Source: Methylocapsa palsarum
Lineage (GTDB): Bacteria > Pseudomonadota > Alphaproteobacteria > Rhizobiales > Beijerinckiaceae
DNA: 38,490 nucleotides
Direction of reading: 5' to 3'
NCBI RefSeq assembly: GCF_900114285.1
Contig: NZ_FOSN01000006.1
Span: 185,001 to 223,490 of the forward strand
This document shows positions 32,569 to 38,490 of this stretch, piece after piece. Below the pieces are notes generated by a model. That model had not been told where the DNA came from. It was given only the letters and a program-made list of their open reading frames with translations, and searched no databases. Every line of letters begins with the position of its first letter. Position 1 is the first letter of the stretch. The position numbers were made by a program, and so were the translations under genes.

Positions 32569-33077
32569 GGCCCCGAGCCCTCGATGACCGAAGCCTTGAT
32601 GAACAGGGATTCCTCCGCGGCGAGATTATCGGCGACCGGCTGATCCGTATCGAGGCAATGAACGATCATTGCTCCGTTCTCGCAGGATCCGGCGGGCAGC
32701 GTTCCGGGGAGCAGGCTGGAAAACGCGAAGAACGCGCTTCGTCCGCTGGGCGGCACGCGCAAGGGGCAAATGACGAATCCCGGACGCAGGACCAGGCGAG
32801 GAGCGAGCGCCCGCCGCGCGACGTCCGCGCCGGAAATCACCGACTGGCGGAAAAAATGCCAAAGCAGCGCGGCGAGGGCGAGCGGCCGCAGCCGTAAGCC
32901 GCTCGCGGGCAGGAGTTGCAAACTGGTCCAGGTCGCGGCTGCGGCGGCGGCGAGGCCAACCGGGAGATCCTTGAGATTGCGGCCAGAGGTCATCAGCCAG
33001 AAGCAAAGGAAAACCGCCGCCCGGACCGCAGCGGCGCCTTTGAAGCGGGGCGGGGCCGCATCGCCGGGATGCGTCAC
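32565..33077 (-). CDS. Mrp/Mnh antiporter subunit E
   Basis: A 170-residue protein, first gene of the seven-gene operon. GTG at 33077 starts it; no strong ribosome-binding site is seen. MnhE features are two N-terminal helices ('VRAAVFLCFWLMTSG', 'DLPVGLAAAAAATWTSLQLL'), then 'LLWHFFRQSVISGADVARRAL' and a soluble domain with 'SLLPGTLPAGSCENGAMIVHCLD'. The 248 bases upstream to the next plus-strand gene are a divergent promoter region without a site that I can support. Mrp systems exchange Na+ (or K+) for protons and support pH and salt tolerance; ion specificity is unknown here. Confidence 0.9.
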   Translation of the reverse strand: MTHPGDAAPPRFKGAAAVRAAVFLCFWLMTSGRNLKDLPVGLAAAAAATWTSLQLLPASGLRLRPLALAALLWHFFRQSVISGADVARRALAPRLVLRPGFVICPLRVPPSGRSAFFAFSSLLPGTLPAGSCENGAMIVHCLDTDQPVADNLAAEESLFIKASVIEGSGP

Positions 33078-33325
33078 AGCACAGGGCCGCGAACGGGTTG
33101 CGGCGACGCGGGCGCGCGATCAAGGGTCGATCGGCCTGAGCGCGCGCGGGCGCAATCATGAGGCGGCATGTCCGTTCGGCGGGCCATCGGATCTCAATCA
33201 GCTTCGGTCGGATTGGGCGAATCTAGCACGTTCTTCGTGTTCCGCCATAGTTCTCGCCCATCGGCGCCCTAATGAACCTTTCCCGTCCAGCGGGACAGAA
33301 GAAGCTGGCCGTCGGGAGAAGCATT

Positions 33326-33856
33326 TTGGCGATCAGACCCATCATCGGATTTCCTGACCCGCGGCTGCGGACGATTGCGCAAACCGTGACCAGCTTCGAC
33401 GCGGAGCTTCAGGCGCTGGCCGCTGATCTCATCGACACCATGCGGGCCGCGCCGGGGATCGGGATCACGGCTCCCCATATCGGCGTCGGAAAGCGACTGG
33501 TCGCGATCGAACTGCCGGCTTCGAATGTCGTGCGGATCTACGTCAACCCCAGGATCATCTGGGCCTCCGAGGGAACGATCTTGAGCCCGGAGGGCAGCGT
33601 TTCAATGCCGGGCGTCTTGGAGGAGATCGAGCGCCCCGCGCGCGTCAAGGTCGCCTATAGCGACCTGAGCGGGGCCGAGCGCATCGAAGAGGCGGAGAGC
33701 CTCCTCGCCGTCTGCCATCAGCACGAGATCGACCAGCTCGATGGGATCTTCTGGATCCTGAGGCTTTCGCGGCTGAAGCGGGATCGTCTGATCAGGCGCT
33801 ACGAGAAACTGCGCCGCGGTAATGGCTGGCCGCCCAAGCCGGCGGCGCGGGGATAG
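33326..33856 (+). CDS. Peptide deformylase homologue with altered active site
   Basis: A 176-residue protein of the peptide deformylase family, which removes the formyl group from new proteins. TTG at 33326 is preferred: GGAG lies seven bases upstream and all motif positions then fall at E. coli numbering plus one. An ATG at 33272 would add 18 residues. Motif 1 is 'GIGITAPHIG' with His51 in place of the conserved Gln. Motif 2 is 'EGSVSMPG' with Ser91 replacing the metal-binding Cys. Motif 3 is 'HEIDQLDG', keeping His133 and Glu134 but with Gln137 for the second metal His. Two of three metal ligands are thus lost. It is probably not a normal deformylase; a different metal site or a non-catalytic role is possible. 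Confidence 0.85.
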   Translation: MAIRPIIGFPDPRLRTIAQTVTSFDAELQALAADLIDTMRAAPGIGITAPHIGVGKRLVAIELPASNVVRIYVNPRIIWASEGTILSPEGSVSMPGVLEEIERPARVKVAYSDLSGAERIEEAESLLAVCHQHEIDQLDGIFWILRLSRLKRDRLIRRYEKLRRGNGWPPKPAARG

Positions 33857-33865
33857 AGTCTACGC

Positions 33866-34150
33866 TCACCACGTAGCGCAAATTTCTCTAATTGTTTGCC
33901 GCAGGAACTGATGCCCGGCATCCTTGTCGAAGCGGGGATGCCAGGCCTGTCCGATCACCACGGGTTCCAATGCGAACGGCAAGTCAAACGCGCGCAGTCG
34001 CGCGCCCATTTTCTCAGCGGACCGACGAACATGGTTTGCAACGGGTGCGATCAGGTCGCTTTCTGGAAGCACGGCCAGGGCGGTCTTTGGAAATGGCACG
34101 ATCAGCACAACATGCCGCTTGAGGCCGAGACTGGCCAGCGCCGGCCGGCC
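33866..34150 (-). pseudogene. LysR-type regulator, C-terminal remnant
   Basis: The minus strand encodes only the last ~90 residues of a LysR co-inducer domain: 'VVLIVPFPKTALAVLPESDL', then 'WHPRFDKDAGHQFLRQTI'. The W-H-P-R-x-D-x-D-x-x-H-x-x-L-R pattern is the well-known LysR C-terminus. The DNA-binding part and most of the effector domain are missing. At the break (about 34150) the sequence passes straight into an EmrA fragment on the other strand, so a deletion joined the two. The original was probably the divergent regulator of the Emr pump. Confidence 0.7.
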
Positions 34151-34158
34151 CGCGGCCA

Positions 34159-34516
34159 TGACCGCCGACATCTACGGTCGGCGCGGCGCATCACCTATCA
34201 TGGCCGGGTTGCGGATATCGAGACAGGCAGCGGCGCGGCCTTCGCCTTGCTCCCGGCCCAGAACGCCACCGGCAACTGGATCAAGGTCGTACAGCGCGTA
34301 CCCGTGCGCATCCGGCTCGATCCAGCCGAACTGGCACGCAACCCCTTGCGCATCGGTCTCTCCGCCAAGGTGACAGTCGATACCGGCCATTGTGATCCTC
34401 AGGCCCGACCTGACGCGCCGCAATCGGAGGACGTCGCCCTCTATGCGGCGGAGCAGCGTGAAGCCGATGCAACCGTGATCCGCGTCATTGCCGCAAACGT
34501 TGGCGGGCGGCCATGA
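34159..34516 (+). pseudogene. EmrA/HlyD-family efflux adaptor, C-terminal remnant
   Basis: The fragment starts abruptly near 'MTADIYGRR' and shows a frame change before 'ITYHGRVADIETG'. It continues 'SGAAFALLPAQNATGNWIKV' and 'VRIRLDPAELARNPLRIGLS', diagnostic of the EmrA C-terminus. About the first 250 residues of a normal adaptor are gone. The stop (34516) overlaps the EmrB start as ATGA, so the old operon spacing survives. No product that could work as an adaptor is possible. Confidence 0.8.
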
Positions 34517-35127
34517 ATGGGAAACGACCCATTGCGACATTGCGTGGCGGAAATCTTGGGTTGGCCGCCATCGCCATCGGCCTCGCTTCGTTCACGGCCG
34601 TAATGGACATCACCATTGCCAATGTGTCGGTGCCGACCATCTCCGGAAATCTTGGCGTCGGCTCCGAGGAAGGCGAATGGGCGATAACATCGTTTGCGAT
34701 CGCCAACGCCATTTGCATTCCGCTGACGGGTTGGCTGGGGCGACGCTTTGGGCAGGTAAGGCTTTTCATAGGCGCGGTGGCGTCATTCACGCTGGCGTCG
34801 TCTGCTTCCGGTCTCCAGACGGCGATCCGGATGATGTCTGGCAGTTTGATCGCCAGCCTCGCGCAGACCTTCTGGAATAATCGCTCGCGCTTCCACAGCA
34901 CGCATCTGGTCGAAAGACTCAACCCCTACGATGAACGCACGGCTGGCGTCATCGCCCTGCTGCGATCGGCCGATCTCTCGGACGATCAGGCATGGAGCGT
35001 GATCGCTCGCGCGCAGGATCTACAGGCGCGTATGCTCGCACTCAACGACTTCTTGTATTTCTCCAGTTTCGCCTTTATCGCCGCGCTCGCGATCCTCTGG
35101 TTCGCTCACGCGCCGCATAGGGCCTGA
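34513..35127 (+). pseudogene. EmrB/DHA2-family MFS efflux pump with large internal deletion
   Basis: The frame is open for 204 codons but normal EmrB has about 500 residues. Residues 1-103 match the N-terminus with helices 1-3 ('FTAVMDITIANVSVPTISG', 'ITSFAIANAICIPLTGWLG'). At about residue 104 the sequence jumps in frame to the EmrB C-terminus ('SLIASLAQTFWNNRSRFHST', 'ALNDFLYFSSFAFIAALAIL'). Around 300 central residues are missing. A four-helix remnant could still be translated, but transport is very unlikely. It belongs to the decayed LysR-EmrA-EmrB locus. Confidence 0.82.
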
Positions 35128-35139
35128 AGGATTAAACCC

Positions 35140-35605
35140 ATGCTCTCGCTTCAAGCTCGCAAGTTCCATGACGCCACCGTCATCGGCGTCGAGGACATCA
35201 TGCCCCGGATGCGGCGCGTCACCGTCGCCAGGGACTGCCTGTCGACCATCCAGCAATGTGGATGAAGCTGTTCTTCTCGCTTCCGTTCAACGTCAGGTTG
35301 CAGGAGTGCGCCTACACCATCCGCGCCCATAACGCCGAACAAGGCTGGATGGCGTTCGACTTCGCGCTACATGGCGACCAGGGGCCAGCTGCAGGGTAGA
35401 TCGCCCGCGCCCGCAAAGGAGACACGCTTCAACTTGCTGGTCCGAGGTCAGGATACCGGATTGCTTCAGACCACCATGAGCATGTTCTGATTGGCGACGC
35501 CACCGCTTTGCCGGCAATTGCCGGGATCGTCGAACGCCTTTCCACCCAGGCGCGAGCGCAGGTCTTTGTCGAGGTCGCCGATCCCGCCGAAGATCCTTTT
35601 TTCGA
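35140..35605 (+). pseudogene. Siderophore-interacting protein (ViuB-like flavoreductase), broken
   Basis: The ATG at 35140 still has GAAGGA upstream. The first frame ('KFHDATVIGVEDIMPRMRRV') hits a stop at 35263-35265. The next part is in another frame ('WMKLFFSLPF', then 'AYTIRAHNAEQGWMAFDFAL', 'HGDQGPA'), followed by an in-frame TAG at 35397. It continues as 'GDTLQLAGPRSGYR', 'LIGDATALPAIAGIVERL' and 'AQVFVEVADPAEDPF'. These are the FAD-binding and NADPH-domain signatures of ViuB/YqjH ferric-siderophore reductases (Y-T-I/V-R, D-F-x-x-H-G, G-P-R, G-D-x-T-A-L-P-A). One frameshift or deletion plus one nonsense codon make it a pseudogene. Confidence 0.8.
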
Positions 35606-35710
35606 TTTCTCTCGGAGACTATATGGAGACAGTGGGTCCCAAATTCATCGCTGTCTCCAGCGAACGTGACGCGCCATTTAAGGTACGTCACTGATTTCCT
35701 CGCGGAAATT

Positions 35711-35785
35711 TGGAGCGGGCGAAGGGATTCGAACCCTCGACCCCAACCTTGGCAAGGTTGTGCTCTACCCCTGAGCTACACCCGC
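35711..35785 (-). tRNA. tRNA-Gly (anticodon GCC)
   Basis: Read on the minus strand it starts GCGGGTGTAGCTCAG and ends CGCCCGCTCCA. The seven-base acceptor stem pairs with one G-T wobble. The anticodon loop is CTTGCCAAG (GCC) and the T-arm has GGTTCGAATCC. CCA is encoded. It adjoins the decayed efflux/siderophore region. Confidence 0.97.
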
Positions 35786-36231
35786 ATCCATGCCCTCGGC
35801 GTTTAGACCGACAGCGAACGGCTTTATTGCGCAAACGAATCCCGAATGCAACTGTCAGGAAGGCGTAAATCGATTTTGTCCCGACGCTCCAGCCGGAACA
35901 GCTCCCGTGAGCGAGCAGGCTGGAGAAAATAGTGAGTGAAGTCAATAACATGAGTGTCCTGGCGACCGGTAATGAAGCGCGCGTTGGCGCTCGCCGGAAG
36001 GATAGCCCCCAGCTCTTCAGGGCAGGGACGACGGTTTGAACCGGCTGGCGGCGCCGATCCGGCTTTCTGTTCGCGCTGTTCGGGGAGGCCCATTCGCTGA
36101 CGCGGCCGCCGCCCAATCTGGGGGGTCCAATGATTTATTGGTCCGGCCGCCGTTGCTATTGTCTCCAACTCGGGTTAGCTGCAGAGGAGAGATTGCTGGC
36201 TTCGCGCCAACCTGCTTTGAGTTGATTTCGC
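35786..36231. other. 446-bp stretch without a recognisable gene
   Basis: Between tRNA-Gly and the next protein gene I find no reading frame with a believable start and composition, no RNA gene and no repeat shared with the rest of the window. Promoters for tRNA-Gly (minus) and for the gene at 36232 (plus) should lie here. I cannot point to a convincing pair. Confidence 0.5.
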
Positions 36232-36690
36232 ATGCGCATCCGATTGGCGGCGATCCTCTTGTCTGCTCTTGCGCTGCATTTCGCAGGACCGGCTTACGCT
36301 GACCAGGACCAGGTGCCCAATTTCGACGTCGCGAAATCGTGCCGGGAAGCTCAGGATATTGGCGGCGACGCCGAGAGGCTCGCTTACAAAGGGTGCATGC
36401 AGGACGAAAACGAGGCGCGAAAGCAGCTCGTACAGAACTGGTCGCGGTTCAAGACCGCGGACCGCCGCAATTGCGTGGCGCAAGGCGCTTTCCCCATGCC
36501 CAGCTACGTCGAAATTCTGACTTGCATCGAGATGTACGACGGCGGAAGCGTGCTCAACAAGGGCCAAGTCGCGCCTCAGCTCCCGCCGCCGCAGCCAACC
36601 TTCGGCGGTGCAGGCCCGGCTGCGGTCCAGCCTGTCATCCAGCCTTCGGAGCCGGCGGCGTCTGGAGCCGGCGGCGCGATCCCGAATTAG
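36232..36690 (+). CDS. Conserved secreted protein of unknown function
   Basis: A 152-residue protein with a clear signal peptide ('MRIRLAAILLSALALHFAG', cleavage near 'AYA-D'). The mature domain has four Cys residues in a pattern I know from uncharacterised Hyphomicrobiales proteins: 'FDVAKSCREAQ', 'YKGCMQDENEARKQL', 'RRNCVAQGAFPMPSYVEILTCIEMY'. The cysteines probably form two disulfides in the periplasm. The last ~45 residues are Pro/Gly/Ala-rich and unordered. No operon partners; the 277 bases after it hold nothing that I can support. Confidence 0.8.
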   Translation: MRIRLAAILLSALALHFAGPAYADQDQVPNFDVAKSCREAQDIGGDAERLAYKGCMQDENEARKQLVQNWSRFKTADRRNCVAQGAFPMPSYVEILTCIEMYDGGSVLNKGQVAPQLPPPQPTFGGAGPAAVQPVIQPSEPAASGAGGAIPN

Positions 36691-36967
36691 GCGATGGCGG
36701 GCGAACGCGTGTCGACGCCCATGCTCGGGGGCGAACGACCCGGCACGCTGCCGCGCCGCGAATCAAAATCCGAGAATTCGCGCCGAGGCGCTTTTCGAGC
36801 CGTTTCATCCCGTCGAAACGCGCGCGACACTCGGCCGCCGGCGCCAATCGTCGGGGAAGGGCCGCATTTAACCCGCCGATCAAGGCCAAACATAATAACG
36901 CCGCCAAGGGCGGCTATCGGTCTCGATCATTAAGCCGTGTGGGCTAAATTTTTTTCGAGGGTTTTCC

Positions 36968-37471
36968 ATGAAATCATTGCGCAGGGCGGTGATTGTTGTG
37001 TTCGGGTTGGCGATTGCGATCGGAGCGGGACTTCTGATCCTGCCCGTTGCGGCCCTGGTTGATCCCGTGACCCGCAATGCGGGGTTCGCGCTTGCGGAGT
37101 TCGTCGTTTTTGCGCTGACTAGCGCCTGGGCGGACGGCTCGCCAGGGGAAGGGGACTGGGTGGTCCATCTGGGATGGGTCGCGATCGTCCTGGTCTGCGT
37201 CATGCCCCTCGTCTTCGCGGTCCTTTTGGGTGAGATCGCCCGCGTGCGCTCGTTGTTTTGGTACGCAGGCGCGACCGGACTCATTGCGGCATGCGCGCCG
37301 TGGGTCGCGCGGGCGGCGTTTCGTCTCAGCAAGGCGTCGAGCGCCAGCCCGGAGGAATTGCGTTTCGCGATCCTCTTCTTTTTCGTCGGCCTCGTTTCGG
37401 GCGGCGTCTATTGGCTTATCGCCGGAGCGGCCAGTCCCGCATTCGGCGCGAGGGCGGCAAACCGAAGCTGA
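36968..37471 (+). CDS. Four-helix membrane protein of unknown function
   Basis: A 167-residue inner-membrane protein. ATG at 36968 follows GAGGG by six bases. Four hydrophobic segments are seen: 'VIVVFGLAIAIGAGLLILPV', 'AGFALAEFVVFALTSAW', 'WVAIVLVCVMPLVFAVLLG' and 'FAILFFFVGLVSGGVYWLIAG'. There are no catalytic motifs. Similar short proteins are scattered through Hyphomicrobiales genomes without known role. It precedes tRNA-Gln by about 100 bases. Confidence 0.75.
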   Translation: MKSLRRAVIVVFGLAIAIGAGLLILPVAALVDPVTRNAGFALAEFVVFALTSAWADGSPGEGDWVVHLGWVAIVLVCVMPLVFAVLLGEIARVRSLFWYAGATGLIAACAPWVARAAFRLSKASSASPEELRFAILFFFVGLVSGGVYWLIAGAASPAFGARAANRS

Positions 37472-37574
37472 TCGCGACGGAACGGGGATCCATCCATCGG
37501 AGCGGGTTGCGGCGCGCGAACGCCCGCACTATGGTCCAGCCGCCGTGCGAGATGTCATTCGCATCCCTGCGCAT

Positions 37575-37649
37575 TGGGGCGTAGCCAAGTGGTAAGGCAG
37601 CGGATTTTGATTCCGCCACCCGGAGGTTCGAATCCTCCCGCCCCAGCCA
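37575..37649 (+). tRNA. tRNA-Gln (anticodon TTG)
   Basis: It starts TGGGGCGTAGCCAAG and ends CGCCCCAGCCA, so the seven-base acceptor stem is perfect and CCA is encoded. The anticodon loop is ATTTTGATT (TTG). The T-arm GGAGG-TTCGAAT-CCTCC is intact. Two 253-bp tandem repeats follow at once. Confidence 0.97.
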
Positions 37650-37902
37650 ACGTCTAACGTATTGATTTAACTAGTTATTTTGTCTTTACGCAAGGGCATT
37701 TTTTGTCGTGATTTCACGGTGTTGCCGGCTCGGCTGGAATGCCGAATGCCGACAGAGACGGTTCCTGACGTCTTTATCGCCTGTGTTTGCCTTAGTTTCT
37801 CTACTTGGGCATTTCGAGGTTCACTGCTTCCTGGCGTTCGACCAGCCGAAACGGGCGTCAGTGTCTCTGCATCTGATGGTTCGAATCCTGATTGACCAGC
37901 CA
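37650..37902 (+). repeat. 253-bp tandem repeat, unit 1, ending in a tRNA-Gln 3'-end mimic
   Basis: This unit starts at the first base after the tRNA-Gln CCA. It ends with GGTTCGAATCCT-N6-CCAGCCA, which equals the tRNA 3' end at 19 of 25 aligned positions (only the six middle bases differ). Hand-counted GC is about 49%, clearly below the neighbouring genes. A 71-codon open frame inside it has no ribosome-binding site or family resemblance and is not called. Confidence 0.95.
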
Positions 37903-38155
37903 ACGTCTAACATATTGATTTAACTAGTTATTTTGTCTTTACGCAAGGGCATTTTCTGTCGTGATTTCACGGCGTTGCCGGCTCGGCTGGAATGCCGAAT
38001 GCCGACAGAGACGGTTCCTGACGTCTTTATCGCCTGTGTTTGCCTTAGTTTCTCTACTTGGGCATTTCGAGGTTCACTGCTTCCTGGCGTTCGACCAGCC
38101 GAAACGGGCGTCAGTGTCTCTGCATCTGATGGTTCGAATCCTGATTGACCAGCCA
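37903..38155 (+). repeat. 253-bp tandem repeat, unit 2, ending in a tRNA-Gln 3'-end mimic
   Basis: Directly abutting unit 1, the same length, with only three substitutions in 253 bases and no indels. It ends with the same GGTTCGAATCCT-N6-CCAGCCA, after which the similarity stops abruptly. The near identity shows a recent duplication or ongoing homogenisation. Confidence 0.95.
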
Positions 38156-38424
38156 GTAGTTAGCTTTTTGATATGCAATTCCGTCATGTTGCTGGCGCAC
38201 GGGAATTTCTTAACGAATTCCGGGGGTTTGCGGACGGCGCGTTGACGGTCCGATGCGCAGAGACGGCGCTTCGCCTGATCTTTGCCAACGGCGTCCTGGA
38301 ATTCTCTCCGCGGGCTTTCAGGGGTTCACTCTTTCGCCAGCGAAACGGCGCTCAAAGCAGGCGATGCTCTTGTGATCGTACGAGATGTGATCGTCTGAGG
38401 AGTTTCGGCGCCGCCGGGGTTTGG
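38156..38424. other. Region after the tandem repeats without a recognisable gene
   Basis: About 270 bases with no open frame of believable length or composition, no RNA gene and no repeat match to the rest of the window. GC rises again to the right. It may hold debris of an inserted element behind tRNA-Gln, but no integrase or transposase part is recognisable. Confidence 0.4.
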
Positions 38425-38490
38425 TCAGCGAATGCCGAGGAGGGCTCGCTGCTGCGCCCAGTCAGGCGACAGCCTTGCCGCAAGGCGCTT
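38425..38490 (-). CDS. Possible C-terminal end of a minus-strand gene cut by the window edge
   Basis: Reading the minus strand inward from the right edge gives 21 codons without a stop ('KRLAARLSPDWAQQRALLGI...'), then TGA at 38425-38427. The composition looks like the helical end of a normal high-GC protein. The fragment is too short for a family call or for certainty that it is coding. Confidence 0.3.
   Translation of the reverse strand, partial: KRLAARLSPDWAQQRALLGIR

Noticed and set aside
35688-36116. Minus-strand 142-codon frame across tRNA-Gly
   Set aside because: Its C-terminus (CGCSSGVEHNLAKVG...) is the translated tRNA sequence, a known annotation artefact.
35824-36168. 114-codon minus-strand frame upstream of tRNA-Gly
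   Set aside because: ATG present but no ribosome-binding site, no recognisable family and unnatural composition; left as unassigned sequence.
37680-38148. Two 71-codon frames, one per 253-bp repeat unit
   Set aside because: Identical because the DNA is duplicated; they run into the tRNA-like end, have no ribosome-binding site and look like no protein family.
37650-38155. CRISPR array or IS element as explanation for the tandem repeats
   Set aside because: Only two abutting 253-bp units with no spacers, no terminal inverted repeats and no transposase or cas genes.

Overview
The window is GC-rich chromosomal DNA that reads as an alphaproteobacterium, probably of the order Hyphomicrobiales (Rhizobiales). 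This rests on the high-GC coding style, the family resemblance of many proteins, and a dispersed 115-bp intergenic repeat of a kind seen in that order. I cannot name genus or species. A methylotrophic or methanotrophic Beijerinckiaceae/Methylocystaceae-type host would fit the formate-producing oxalate module, but that is inference.

Layout. 1-3484: the end of an RND efflux operon (partial membrane fusion protein, complete AcrB-type pump). 3584-5395 (minus): a SulP anion transporter with a STAS domain, whose last seven codons and stop lie inside the 115-bp repeat. 5471-15340: the most unusual part, a compact cluster of two family-2 glycosyltransferases, three SGNH-hydrolase-like proteins, a uronate-dehydrogenase-like SDR, a pyruvate-dehydrogenase-type E1 alpha/beta pair, a free-standing lipoyl-domain protein, a small unassigned protein and a transglutaminase-like protein. 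No E2 or E3 is present. The overlapping plus-strand genes 5471-11369 look like one transcription unit. It meets a two-gene minus-strand unit tail to tail, and a transglutaminase/glycosyltransferase convergent pair follows. I propose a dedicated pathway that makes a two-carbon (acyl or hydroxyalkyl) unit and uses it to decorate a glycan or glycosylated product. This is a hypothesis.

15582-18171: a 51-codon membrane miniprotein, an exported sulfatase with its own terminator, and a secreted Gly/His-rich repeat protein. 18286-22322: an oxalate module with a divergent LysR regulator, a LysR-type operator, a Tat-exported bicupin oxalate decarboxylase and an OxlT-like transporter. 22402-24383: an anti-sigma/ECF sigma pair divergent from a small exported protein. 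24611-27220: glutathione peroxidase, a YdfG-like SDR, small unknown proteins and a UPF0114 membrane protein. 27517-33077 (minus): a seven-gene Mrp/Mnh-like cation/proton antiporter operon in the order E-F-G-(DUF4040+B)-C-D-D', mostly with ATGA overlaps.

33326-38490: a peptide deformylase homologue that has lost two of three metal ligands. It is followed by a gene graveyard (LysR tail, EmrA tail, internally deleted EmrB, broken siderophore-interacting protein), tRNA-Gly(GCC), two small envelope or membrane proteins, and tRNA-Gln(TTG). Directly behind tRNA-Gln lie two 253-bp tandem repeats of lower GC, each ending in a degenerate copy of the tRNA 3' end. The last stretch holds no recognisable complete gene.
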